A DNA stretch of 14,375 bases from Bacillota bacterium (GTDB lineage Bacteria > Bacillota > Clostridia > Oscillospirales > Ruminococcaceae): the NCBI GenBank assembly GCA_029550985.1, contig JAKPGH010000090.1, positions 1-14,375 of the forward strand, given 5' to 3'. Position 1 is the first letter of the stretch, and each line of letters begins with the position of its first letter. A program made the translations under genes and the position numbers. The notes beneath the pieces were generated by a model that worked only from the letters and a program-made list of their open reading frames with translations, did not search any database and had not been told where the DNA came from. This document shows, one piece after another, positions 1 to 7,127 of this stretch.

Positions 1-840
1 AGCCAGCGCAATGGTGACAATGGCGGGCAACCCTTCGGGAACCGCCGCCACCGCCAGGGAAATGCCGGTGAGCAGCATATCAAAAAGCTCTTCCCCGCGC
101 AGGATGCCGGTAACCGTCACAATGGCGCAGATGAGCAGGCACCCTGCCGCTATGTACTTACCCAACTGCCCCAACCGTTTTTGCAGCGGGGTGGGCTCTT
201 CTTCGATGTCGTGGAGCATACCGGCGATTTTGCCCATTTCCGTCCGCATGCCGGTGGCGGTGACCACCGCTTTGCCCCGGCCTTTGGTGACGATGGTGCC
301 CATATACACCTGGCCTGCCTGCCCCGGTTCTCCCACCGCATTTTTGGAGGCGACCTGCTTTTCCACCGGAATAGATTCCCCGGTGAGCAAACTCTCATCG
401 CATTGCAGGGAGGTGACCTCCACCAGGCGGCCGTCGGCCGGGACTTTGTCCCCCGCGGTCAGCACGATCAAATCCCCCGGCACAATTTCGCTGGCGGGAA
501 TGGTCTTTTGCCTGCCGTCCCGAATCACCCGGGCGGTGGGGGCCGCCAGGTTTTTCAGCGCTTCCAGCGTTTTTTCGGTTCGAAATTCCTGAATAAAGCC
601 CAAAATGGCATTGAGCAACACAATAACAATGATGGCAATGGCTTCGGTGATTTCCCCCATCAGAACGGAAATCACCGTCGAGGCCAAAAGGATCATAATC
701 ATCAGATCCTTAAACTGTCCACCAAAAATTTTCAGCACGCTGATGTTTTTGCCCGATTCCAGCCGGTTTTCGCCGTACTCAAACAACAGCTTCTCGGCCT
801 GTTTCTGGGAAAGCCCTGTCGTAAGCTTTTCTGCGGACAT
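1..840 (-). CDS. P2-type cation-transporting ATPase, Ca2+-like (N-terminal 280 residues, truncated by window edge)
   Basis: This is the N-terminal part of a P-type ATPase that pumps cations across the cell membrane. Reading from ATG at 840, residues 1-40 form the cation-ATPase N-terminal domain, followed by hydrophobic segments M1-M2 at about 45-83. The actuator domain contains PGDLIVL, GDKVPADGR and the TGES motif at 153-156 that drives dephosphorylation. M3 lies at about 228-247, and M4 carries PEGLP at 268-272. The Glu of PEGLP is a cation ligand in SERCA-type pumps, so Ca2+ (or Mn2+) is the likely substrate. The phosphorylation motif DKTGT lies beyond base 1 and cannot be checked. A GAGGAG-like Shine-Dalgarno precedes the ATG. 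The gene is divergent from the recombinase. Family is confident; ion specificity is inference. Confidence 0.93.
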   Translation of the reverse strand, partial: MSAEKLTTGLSQKQAEKLLFEYGENRLESGKNISVLKIFGGQFKDLMIMILLASTVISVLMGEITEAIAIIVIVLLNAILGFIQEFRTEKTLEALKNLAAPTARVIRDGRQKTIPASEIVPGDLIVLTAGDKVPADGRLVEVTSLQCDESLLTGESIPVEKQVASKNAVGEPGQAGQVYMGTIVTKGRGKAVVTATGMRTEMGKIAGMLHDIEEEPTPLQKRLGQLGKYIAAGCLLICAIVTVTGILRGEELFDMLLTGISLAVAAVPEGLPAIVTIALA

Positions 841-869
841 ATTCCCCAACTCCTCTGCTTTTGTGTTTT

Positions 870-909
870 GGACAATGTTTCCCCACGAGACAAGTCGGGG
901 GAGTTGTCC
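870..909 (-). promoter_or_regulatory. Imperfect inverted repeat in the ATPase upstream region
   Basis: GGACAA at 870-875 pairs with TTGTCC at 904-909, and CCCC at 881-884 pairs with GGGG at 897-900, leaving a 12-base loop. An overlapping near-palindrome is also present: GACAAGTC at 889-896 against GAGTTGTC at 901-908, with 7 of 8 positions complementary. It lies 30-69 bases upstream of the ATPase start. No T-run follows, so it is not an obvious terminator. It could be a metal-regulator operator or a leader hairpin. I do not recognise it as a known riboswitch. Confidence 0.4.
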
Positions 910-1025
910 ATAGAATATATACGTGCCTGTCCCATGGATTATGTCACCTTCCTGCTCCAAGTTGGCAGACATTCCAAACTTGTCCTGTAAAAAGCATATT
1001 TCATGCAAAAACTCCGCCCGTTTTC

Positions 1026-1034
1026 TGCTACTAT
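1026..1034 (+). promoter_or_regulatory. Possible extended -10 promoter for the tyrosine recombinase gene
   Basis: TGCTACTAT at 1026-1034 fits an extended -10 (TG, one base, TACTAT). No good -35 hexamer lies 16-18 bases upstream. It sits about 60 bases before the recombinase start. This is motif evidence only. The rest of the 841-1093 gap holds the inverted repeat and nothing else I recognise. Confidence 0.35.
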
Positions 1035-1093
1035 ATAAAAGGTATGAAAGTTGACGTTCCATATTTCAGCGCCGGAAGGACAGGAGGTTTCTC

Positions 1094-2083
1094 ATGACGG
1101 TCGAAAAATACGCAGATGCTCCTCCCTACCTGCGGGATTTTTTATTTTACATGCTGACCATACGGGGGCGCTCTCCCCGCACGGTGGATGCTTATTATGT
1201 GGATTTGCGCACCTTTCTGCGCTACCTGAAATACCGCAACACACCCCTCTCCCCCGAGGAAGCCGTCACCATCGCGGATGTGGACATTGACGTGCTGCGC
1301 AAGTTGACCCTTTCCGATATATACGCATACCTCAATTACACCCTGACCGAGCGGGAAAACAGCGCCAAAACTCGCGCCCGCAAAGTCAGCAGCCTGCGAA
1401 CCTTTTTTAACTACCTCACCGTCAAAGCCCATTTGCTGGAGGAAAACCCGGTCAAGCATCTGGAACTGCCGGCGGTGAAAAAGTCCCTGCCCAAGCATCT
1501 GACGCTGGAGGAAAGCTTGGAACTTCTTTCCCACGTCAATTCCCGCTATCCGCAGCGGGATTACTGCATCCTGACGTTGCTGCTCAACTGCGGCATGCGC
1601 CTTTCCGAGCTGTGCGGCATCAATCTGGACCATATTCGGGACAACAGCGTCCGCCTTTTGGGAAAAGGAAATAAGGAGCGGATTGTCTACCTCAACGAGG
1701 CATGCCTGTATGCCTTGCAGCAGTACTTCCCCGAGCGGGCGACCATGCCCCGAGCGGCCGCCGAAAAAGCGCTTTTCCTCTCCTCCCGCGGAACTCGGCT
1801 GACTCCCCGCCGGGTGGAGCAGATTGTGGAAGAATGTTTGCAAGCGGCCGGGCTGGGAGACCGGGGGTATTCCCCCCACAAGCTGCGCCACACCGCCGCC
1901 ACCCTGATGTACCAGCACGGGCAGGTGGACATCCGGGTGCTCAAAGAGATATTGGGCCACGCCAACCTGGCCACCACCGAGCTTTACACCCACGTCTCCA
2001 ACGCGCAGATTGAACGCGCCGCCTCCAAAAGCCCGTTGGCTCAGGTAAAGATGCGCAAGACTCCCTCCAAAGCTGCAAAATGA
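1094..2083 (+). CDS. Tyrosine recombinase, XerC/XerD family
   Basis: This is a 329-residue site-specific tyrosine recombinase. The N-terminal SAM-like (core-binding) domain spans about 8-112 and contains a typical segment ending in SPRTVDAYYVDLRTFLRYL. The catalytic domain spans about 135-310. All catalytic residues are present: Arg169 in CGMRLSEL, Lys191 in GKGNKER, His262 and Arg265 in HKLRHTAAT, His289 in LGHA, and the nucleophile Tyr298 in ELYTH. AGGAGG at 1082-1087, six bases from the ATG, sets the start. The protein is about 30 residues longer than classical XerC/XerD, mostly from a short N-terminal extension, an insert after the first helices and a basic C-terminal tail. It may be the chromosome-dimer resolvase (XerC, XerD or a single XerA-like enzyme). 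No integrase partners or att repeats are visible, so a mobile-element role is unsupported. Confidence 0.92.
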   Translation: MTVEKYADAPPYLRDFLFYMLTIRGRSPRTVDAYYVDLRTFLRYLKYRNTPLSPEEAVTIADVDIDVLRKLTLSDIYAYLNYTLTERENSAKTRARKVSSLRTFFNYLTVKAHLLEENPVKHLELPAVKKSLPKHLTLEESLELLSHVNSRYPQRDYCILTLLLNCGMRLSELCGINLDHIRDNSVRLLGKGNKERIVYLNEACLYALQQYFPERATMPRAAAEKALFLSSRGTRLTPRRVEQIVEECLQAAGLGDRGYSPHKLRHTAATLMYQHGQVDIRVLKEILGHANLATTELYTHVSNAQIERAASKSPLAQVKMRKTPSKAAK

Positions 2084-2200
2084 ACGCGCGGCAGGCACAA
2101 AATAGCAAGGTATATACGAGCCCGTCATTCAATAGAGCCGAAATCAGCACTTTGCGCTTTTTACTGACTTCGGATCTGTTCTGCAAAAGTTACATAGCAA

Positions 2201-2237
2201 AACATCCCCCGCCTGTTGGCGGGGGATGTTTTTGTTT
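2201..2237 (+). terminator. Strong Rho-independent terminator, probably bidirectional
   Basis: AACATCCCCCGCC at 2201-2213 and GGCGGGGGATGTT at 2218-2230 form a perfect 13-bp stem with a TGTT loop. TTTGTTT follows on the plus strand. On the minus strand the stem is followed by TTTGC after the terminal TT. It lies between the recombinase gene and the convergent small surface-protein gene and can serve both. Confidence 0.9.
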
Positions 2238-2277
2238 GGCAAGGTAGAGCAACCTCCACGGGTAATAAGGAATAACT

Positions 2278-2658
2278 TTATTCAATCGGCAGCTTGCGGC
2301 CTTTGGTCAGCCAAAGAGAGGTGCCCAACAAAGCTATGGCGCTCACAATCTGGAAGGTATCGGAAACCGCGCCGGTATTGGGAGGCGCAACATAGGCCTC
2401 CACCTCGGCAGGAGTGGGGGTTTCGACGGGGATCACCACCTGGTTGTCCAGCCGCAAAGCGGGAGCGTCTTCGATATTGGAACGCCTTCCGCCGTTATCA
2501 TCGTTATTTTTGGGGAATAAAACCGAATAATCAAACGTTCGCTGCAGCGCCGTTGCGTTGGCCGCGGGGCTTTCCTCCGCCAGAACAGCGATGTAGGTAG
2601 CCGAGCAAATCACTGTCAGGAGCAGCACCAAAACCAGAGTTTTTGCCATTGCTTTCAC
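2278..2658 (-). CDS. Small secreted protein with an LPXTG-like C-terminal sorting signal (hypothetical)
   Basis: The gene encodes 126 residues. I do not recognise a named family. It has an N-terminal signal peptide (about residues 1-27, KTLVLVLLLTVICSATYIAV then a likely cleavage near VLAEE). A short polar, low-complexity middle with NNDDNGG follows. The C-terminus has PPNTG at about residues 92-96, a hydrophobic segment (FQIVSAIALLGTSLWL) and a basic tail (TKGRK). That layout is the one used by sortase-anchored proteins, although PPNTG departs from canonical LPXTG. The mature protein would be only about 65 residues. The start is GTG at 2658 because GGAAGG lies eight bases upstream of it; the internal ATG at 2649 would be too far away. 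No sortase gene is in the window. It may instead be a simple double-anchored membrane protein. Confidence 0.72.
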   Translation of the reverse strand: MKAMAKTLVLVLLLTVICSATYIAVLAEESPAANATALQRTFDYSVLFPKNNDDNGGRRSNIEDAPALRLDNQVVIPVETPTPAEVEAYVAPPNTGAVSDTFQIVSAIALLGTSLWLTKGRKLPIE

Positions 2659-2740
2659 TTTGCTTCACCTTCCGACTTTGTATTTGGAACCCGCTGCAGT
2701 CCTTTCACCATACAGAGGAAGAACCTGCAAATACTGGTTC

Positions 2741-2746
2741 ATTATA
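2741..2746 (-). promoter_or_regulatory. Possible -10 box for the small surface-protein gene
   Basis: The minus strand reads TATAAT at 2746-2741, about 83 bases upstream of the GTG start, inside an A/T-rich stretch. No good -35 hexamer is found at 16-18 bases. The remainder of the divergent gap 2659-2881 shows no clear promoter for the YetF gene. Confidence 0.35.
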
Positions 2747-2881
2747 TAAAAATTCCCATTTTTGCCTGTTTTATGGCTGTTAAGTTCTGGAATTTCTCTA
2801 TCCAGCTTCTGCATAATGAGTTTCCTGCAACCTCATAATAAAGTAGGGTTGCCACCGCACTGCGATGAATATGTCAGACAT

Positions 2882-2887
2882 GGAGGG
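2882..2887 (+). promoter_or_regulatory. Ribosome binding site that fixes the YetF start at 2895
   Basis: GGAGGG at 2882-2887 is seven bases from the ATG at 2895. The in-frame ATGs at 2865, 2871 and 2880 have no comparable site, and they would add a polar stretch ahead of the first membrane helix. Confidence 0.75.
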
Positions 2888-2894
2888 ATTGGAT

Positions 2895-3596
2895 ATGAGT
2901 GTAGTGGTCATGCGCACGGTGGTGCTTTACATTGCCATTGTCTTTGCACTGCGCATTATGGGAAAGCGCCAATTGGGGGAACTTCAGCCTGCCGAGCTGG
3001 TGGTTACCATTTTGGTTTCCAACATCGCCACCCTTTCCATCGAAGACACCAATATCCCCCTGCTGGGCAGTATTTTGCCCATCTTCATGCTGGTAAGCTG
3101 CGAAGTTTTGGTTTCGGTCATCATTTTAAAAAGCGGCTTTGCCCGAAAGTTAATCTCGGGTAACCCCCGTATTCTGATTCGGGATGGCGTATTGGACCAA
3201 AAGGAAATGCGCAATCTTCGCTGGTCCATTGACGATGTGACCGAGCAGCTGCGGATAAACAACATCTTCAACATCCGGGACGTCAGCTTCGGCATTGTGG
3301 AAACGTCGGGGAATTTAAGCGCCTACCAGAAATTTTCAGCGCGGCCGGTGACTGCCCAGATGATGAACATTCCCGCCAACGGGGAGCCGGACTCCCCTCC
3401 CTTGCCTATCATTGTGGATGGCGTATTGGACCGGGACGCCCTTGCCTACCTCAACTTAAAGGAAGAATGGCTGAACAAAGTTCTGAAGGAAAAGCAGCTT
3501 TCGGTGAAGGATATTTTCCTCATGACCTGCGACCGTCGGGCAAGATACCAGATTGATTTGAAAAATAACAAAGACAAAAGGAGAAAGAAGCAGTGA
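2895..3596 (+). CDS. YetF/DUF421 family membrane protein
   Basis: This is a 233-residue YetF-type (DUF421) membrane protein, a family of poorly defined function found in Bacillus and clostridia. Hydrophobic segments lie at about residues 4-22, 35-50 and 58-77. The family signature RIMGKRQLGELQPAELVVTI occurs at about 20-39, with SNIAT following. The soluble part starts near residue 85, with the characteristic NPRILIRDGVL segment and the LRxxNIFNIRDVSFGIVETSG region, then a second small domain and a lysine/arginine-rich end. Its stop codon overlaps the start of the DUF4363 gene by 4 nt, so translation is probably coupled. The two families commonly neighbour each other in clostridia as I recall, which suggests a joint membrane role. 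Molecular function is unknown. Confidence 0.9.
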   Translation: MSVVVMRTVVLYIAIVFALRIMGKRQLGELQPAELVVTILVSNIATLSIEDTNIPLLGSILPIFMLVSCEVLVSVIILKSGFARKLISGNPRILIRDGVLDQKEMRNLRWSIDDVTEQLRINNIFNIRDVSFGIVETSGNLSAYQKFSARPVTAQMMNIPANGEPDSPPLPIIVDGVLDRDALAYLNLKEEWLNKVLKEKQLSVKDIFLMTCDRRARYQIDLKNNKDKRRKKQ

Positions 3597-3973
3597 AGCG
3601 GTTGTATATCTGCCTGGCGGTAATCGCCATCATCGTGGGCGTATGCGTCTTTTCCATGCACAAGGTGGCGGAAATGCGGGAGAGGGTAGAGGCTTATGCC
3701 AACGCCGTTTTTACCGCCGTGGAAGAAAAGAACCAGGAAAAAGTCCTTGCCAGTGTTCGGGAACTGACCGATTATTGGGAGGAGGAGCACCAGGTCATCA
3801 TCCGCTATATTCATCATTCTCAGGTGGAGGATATTTCTTTGGGCATTTCCAAGCTGGAGCCTCTGGCCCGCTACCAGGTCTATCCCAATTTGGTCGCCGA
3901 ACTTAACTCCATTGTCTGGAAGGTGGAGCAGATTTGGGAATCCGAACGGTTTGACCTTCGCAATGTGTTGTAG
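3593..3973 (+). CDS. DUF4363 family protein
   Basis: The gene encodes 126 residues with a single N-terminal membrane anchor (about 4-22, LYICLAVIAIIVGVCVFSMH) followed by a mainly helical, charged domain. The pattern of evenly spaced hydrophobics and EEK/WEEEH segments, with the conserved-looking stretch YIHHSQVEDISLGISKLEPLA, fits DUF4363, a family of unknown function found beside YetF/DUF421 genes. The start is GTG at 3593 inside a GTGA overlap with the upstream stop, with AAAGGAG nine bases before it. It is probably an extracytoplasmic partner of the YetF protein, which is inference from coupling and topology. A gap of 67 bases with no terminator separates it from the next gene, so the operon may continue. 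Confidence 0.82.
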   Translation: MKRLYICLAVIAIIVGVCVFSMHKVAEMRERVEAYANAVFTAVEEKNQEKVLASVRELTDYWEEEHQVIIRYIHHSQVEDISLGISKLEPLARYQVYPNLVAELNSIVWKVEQIWESERFDLRNVL

Positions 3974-4040
3974 CCGATTCCGAATTGCATTTTGCCGGGG
4001 GAAATGGTAGAGTAGAAAGAAAAAGCGCCGAGGATAAGCC

Positions 4041-4820
4041 ATGAAAAAATACGGTACCATCGCTGTTTTCTTACTTGTCTGCCTTTTGCTGATGGGGGCT
4101 GCTCCCATTCTCCCCACCGTCGATTTTTACGTCAACGACGCCGCAAACATCATAATTGAAAAGCACAGGGAAACCATGATGACCACATCCTTGGGACTGG
4201 AGCGGCAAAGCGGGACGCAGCTGGTGGTTCTCACCATCCCCTCTTTGGAAGAGCGGGGCTACGACGACCTGGAAGCCTTTGCCGAAGACGTCTTTACCTC
4301 CTGGGAAATCGGAGGGCGGGAGGAAGAAAATGGCCTGTTAATTGTGGCGGTAAAATCCCCCGCCGCCTGTACCATTCGGGTGGGAAAAGCCTTTGCAGAC
4401 GAATTCACCGCCGCTCAAATTCAGGAGGCCTGCGCAGTGGTGGTGGACACCATGCAAAAGGGAAACGCCACCAAGGCTTTGATGGATTTGTACGCCGCCC
4501 TTTCCCTGCGGATTTACGAGATTTTGGATTTGGATCCCCCCAACGCGGAATTGTCCCGGCAGGCTGCGGCTTCCGACCGCTTTTTTTCCTACCTGCTGCT
4601 GGGAGGGGCTTTTTTGGTGGTGGCCCGTTCCTACCGAGTGAGCCGCAAATACCGCAACCGCTTTGGCGGGTATTCCCCCAAACGCCGGCAATTTTCCCAC
4701 CGTCGGCGGGATGAAAATGCCTTCCGCTCCAACAGGGCCCAGGGCATTTACAACAAAATAGGCAGGGAAAAAACCGCCGATTCCTTATCGACAGAGCAAC
4801 AGGAAGGAGCAGAGAAGTGA
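4041..4820 (+). CDS. TPM-domain membrane protein (YgcG/TLP18.3-like)
   Basis: The gene encodes 259 residues. A signal peptide or N-terminal anchor occupies about residues 5-22. A TPM domain spans about 27-160, with the typical elements VNDAANII, ERQSGTQLVVLTIPSLE, DVFTSWEIG, ENGLLIVAV and IRVGKAFADEFT. A membrane helix follows at about 182-196. TPM domains are found in plant TLP18.3 and bacterial YgcG-like proteins. Their biochemical role is uncertain; phosphatase activity has been proposed for the plant protein. Most bacterial members end in a glycine-rich tail, but this one ends in about 60 residues rich in Arg and Lys that would face the cytoplasm. CGAGGA six bases upstream supports the ATG. 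Its last 4 nt overlap the recG start, implying translational coupling. Confidence 0.82.
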   Translation: MKKYGTIAVFLLVCLLLMGAAPILPTVDFYVNDAANIIIEKHRETMMTTSLGLERQSGTQLVVLTIPSLEERGYDDLEAFAEDVFTSWEIGGREEENGLLIVAVKSPAACTIRVGKAFADEFTAAQIQEACAVVVDTMQKGNATKALMDLYAALSLRIYEILDLDPPNAELSRQAAASDRFFSYLLLGGAFLVVARSYRVSRKYRNRFGGYSPKRRQFSHRRRDENAFRSNRAQGIYNKIGREKTADSLSTEQQEGAEK

Positions 4821-6856
4821 CGTCCCAAACCAGTATCCGTTACCTCAAAGGAGTGGGAGACAAGAGGGCGAGCCTTTACCACAAACTGGGTGTGGAAACC
4901 GTCGGCGACCTGCTGCATCATTTTCCCCGCAGCTACATAGATTTAAGCAACCCCCACACCATCCGGGATGCGCCCTATCAGGAGCCCTGCGCCGTCAAAG
5001 CGCTGCTGACCCGCATCGGAAAAGAGCAGCGCATCCGCAAAGGGCTTTCCCTTTGGAAACTGCGGGCCGAAGACGAAACCGGCACCCTGCTGGACATCAC
5101 CCTCTTCAACGTCAAATACACCGTAGAGCAACTGGTCCCCGACCGGTATTATATCTTTTACGGTCGCGTCACCGGCACCCTGTTAAGGCGGGAGATGAGC
5201 GCCCCCGAAATCTACCCCGCCGACGGCGGCCAGCCCATTTTGCCGGTCTACCCCCTCACCGCGGGGCTTACCACCCGCATGCTCCGCAGCCACATGGCGC
5301 AAGCTCTTAAGGAGCTGAAAAACCTCCCGGACCCGCTGCCGGAGCATTTGAGGCGGGAACTGGATTTACCGGAGCTCAACCGCGCCCTGCGGGACATTCA
5401 CTTTCCCCATAACTTGGCCCAAGCGACCCAGGCCCGCAGGCGGTTTATCTTTCAGGAACTGCTGGTGCTCTGCTGCGCCCTAGGCAGCCTCCGCAGCCAG
5501 AAAACCCAGGCCACCGTTTCACCCATGCACCCGGTGGACTTGCAGCCCTTTTATGACAGTCTGCCCTTTTCCCCCACCGGCGCCCAAAAGCGCTGTATTG
5601 CGGAATGCGCCGCCGACCTTATGGGGGATGTTCCCATGAACCGGCTGATTCAGGGGGACGTGGGCTCGGGAAAAACGTTAATTGCCGCGGCCTGCGCCTA
5701 CATTTTGGCCAAAAACGGCAAGCAAACCGCCATGATGGTCCCCACCGAAATTCTCGCCGAACAGCATCTGGTCACCATGTCCCAGTTTTTGGAGCCTTTG
5801 GGGCTGAAAGTGGAATTGCTCACCGGCTCCACCAAGGCGGCCCAGCGGCGCAAGGTGCTGGATGCGCTGGCCTTAGGTCAAATAGATTTGCTCATCGGAA
5901 CCCACGCTCTGCTATCCGAGGGAGTGGAATTCTTTGACCTTGGCCTGGTCATCACCGACGAACAGCATCGGTTTGGTGTCAAACAGCGAGCCACCCTCTC
6001 CCAAAAAGGCAAGGACTGCCATGTTCTGGTCATGTCCGCCACTCCCATTCCCCGTACCCTTTCCCTGATTATTTACGGGGACCTTGCCCTCTCCATTTTG
6101 GACGAAAAGCCCCCGGGACGCCAGCCGGTGGAAACGGTGCTCATCGATTCCGGCAAACGGGCCAGGGCCATGGGCTTTATCCGCAAGCATTTGGATGAGG
6201 GAAAACAAGCCTACATCGTCTGCCCCCTCATCGAGCAGGGGGAAATGAACACCGAGCTGCGCTCTGCGGTGGAATACGCCAGGAATTTATCGGAACGGGA
6301 GTTGAAAGGCTACCGGGTGGGGCTTCTGCACGGCAGGATGTCCCCTCGGGAAAAAGAATCTGTCATGCGCCGCTTTAAGAGCGGAGAGCTGCAGGTATTG
6401 GTCTCCACCACCGTGGTGGAGGTTGGGGTGGACGTTCCCGGCGCCACCATCATCATGATTGAAAACGCCGAACGCTTTGGCCTTTCCCAGCTGCACCAGC
6501 TGCGGGGACGGGTTGGCCGGGCCCAGGAAAAAAGCTGGTGTATTCTGGTCAGCGACGTCAAATCCGGCAAAACGGCTCAGCGTCTGCAGGTGATGAAGCG
6601 GGAGCACGACGGCTTTGCCATCGCCGAGCAGGACTTGGCGCTGCGAGGCCCCGGAGACTTCTTCGGATACCGGCAGCACGGGCTTCCCGCCCTTAAGGTG
6701 GCGGATCTGGCTGACGATATGGAGTTGATGGAGCAGGCACGGCAGGCCGCCCTCCGCCTGTTGGAGAAAGATCCTGCTCTGGAGCAGCCGGAGCATGCTC
6801 TGCTCCGCGCCGAACGGGACGCCATGCTCAGCGCGGTGGGAGACCGCCCCAACTGA
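4817..6856 (+). CDS. recG: ATP-dependent DNA helicase RecG
   Basis: RecG is the branch-migrating helicase that remodels stalled replication forks and Holliday junctions. This copy has 679 residues, the usual length. The N-terminal wedge/OB region (about 1-235) opens with an HhH-like RYLKGVGDKRASLYHKLGV. The helicase core has Walker A GDVGSGKT at 280-287, DEQH at 381-384, MSATPIPRTL at 406-415, and motif VI QLRGRVGRAQ at 561-570. The C-terminal translocation element contains RGPGDFFGYRQHG near 610-622. No key residue is missing. The start is GTG at 4817, overlapping the TPM gene stop by 4 nt, with AGGAAGGAG seven bases upstream. Expression is therefore probably coupled to the membrane-protein gene before it. 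Confidence 0.98.
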   Translation: MTSQTSIRYLKGVGDKRASLYHKLGVETVGDLLHHFPRSYIDLSNPHTIRDAPYQEPCAVKALLTRIGKEQRIRKGLSLWKLRAEDETGTLLDITLFNVKYTVEQLVPDRYYIFYGRVTGTLLRREMSAPEIYPADGGQPILPVYPLTAGLTTRMLRSHMAQALKELKNLPDPLPEHLRRELDLPELNRALRDIHFPHNLAQATQARRRFIFQELLVLCCALGSLRSQKTQATVSPMHPVDLQPFYDSLPFSPTGAQKRCIAECAADLMGDVPMNRLIQGDVGSGKTLIAAACAYILAKNGKQTAMMVPTEILAEQHLVTMSQFLEPLGLKVELLTGSTKAAQRRKVLDALALGQIDLLIGTHALLSEGVEFFDLGLVITDEQHRFGVKQRATLSQKGKDCHVLVMSATPIPRTLSLIIYGDLALSILDEKPPGRQPVETVLIDSGKRARAMGFIRKHLDEGKQAYIVCPLIEQGEMNTELRSAVEYARNLSERELKGYRVGLLHGRMSPREKESVMRRFKSGELQVLVSTTVVEVGVDVPGATIIMIENAERFGLSQLHQLRGRVGRAQEKSWCILVSDVKSGKTAQRLQVMKREHDGFAIAEQDLALRGPGDFFGYRQHGLPALKVADLADDMELMEQARQAALRLLEKDPALEQPEHALLRAERDAMLSAVGDRPN

Positions 6857-6881
6857 CCTCGTCAACGCTTGTGATTTTTTG

Positions 6882-6899
6882 GCGCAATCATGCGCTTTT
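6882..6899 (+). terminator. Weak terminator-like hairpin after recG
   Basis: GCGCA at 6882-6886 pairs with TGCGC at 6891-6895 around a 4-base loop, followed by TTTT. The 5-bp stem is short, so termination may be inefficient. Confidence 0.35.
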
Positions 6900-7011
6900 C
6901 CCAATACTCTTTCCGGGAAATATTGTATGCAAACCCCGCACAATTGTATTTAGATTAAAGACAATTCTTTTCTATTTGTATGAAGGTGAAAAACAAATAT
7001 ATTGATTTTTA

Positions 7012-7051
7012 TTGACTTTTTGCTCCGCCCTGTTATAATACCTGTTATAAT
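7012..7051 (+). promoter_or_regulatory. metA promoter with a duplicated -10 box
   Basis: TTGACT at 7012-7017 is followed by a 16-base spacer and TATAAT at 7034-7039. A second TATAAT lies at 7046-7051. The two -10 boxes are in a 12-bp direct repeat: CCTGTTATAATA at 7030-7041 and CCTGTTATAATC at 7042-7053. The first box has the better -35 spacing. The leader to the metA start would be roughly 70-80 bases. Confidence 0.7.
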
Positions 7052-7053
7052 CA

Positions 7054-7088
7054 TCCAAACGGTTTTGGGGGATGTCTTTTCAACATCC
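7054..7088 (+). other. Two small hairpins in the metA leader
   Basis: CCAAA at 7054-7058 can pair with TTTGG at 7063-7067 or nearby, and GGATGT at 7070-7075 pairs with ACATCC at 7083-7088 around a 7-base loop. Neither is followed by a T-run. The leader is too short for a SAM-I riboswitch or T-box and shows none of their conserved motifs. A role is not demonstrated. Confidence 0.3.
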
Positions 7089-7127
7089 ACAGGCCGGCTT
7101 ATTTTCATAGTAAAGGAGGACGAGGCC

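Noticed and set aside
181..990. Long plus-strand frame of 269 codons across the ATPase region
   Set aside because: It is antisense to a clear P-type ATPase with TGES and PEGLP motifs, has a low-complexity Gly/His/Gln-rich translation, and lacks a Shine-Dalgarno.
1142..2128. Minus-strand frame of 328 codons opposite the tyrosine recombinase
   Set aside because: The plus-strand protein has all catalytic residues and a strong ribosome binding site. The antisense translation is Gly/Val/Gln-rich with no recognisable domain.
6990..7127. SAM riboswitch or T-box leader upstream of metA
   Set aside because: After the promoter only about 70-80 bases of leader remain. The SAM-box and T-box conserved motifs are absent, and no terminator or antiterminator pair is present.
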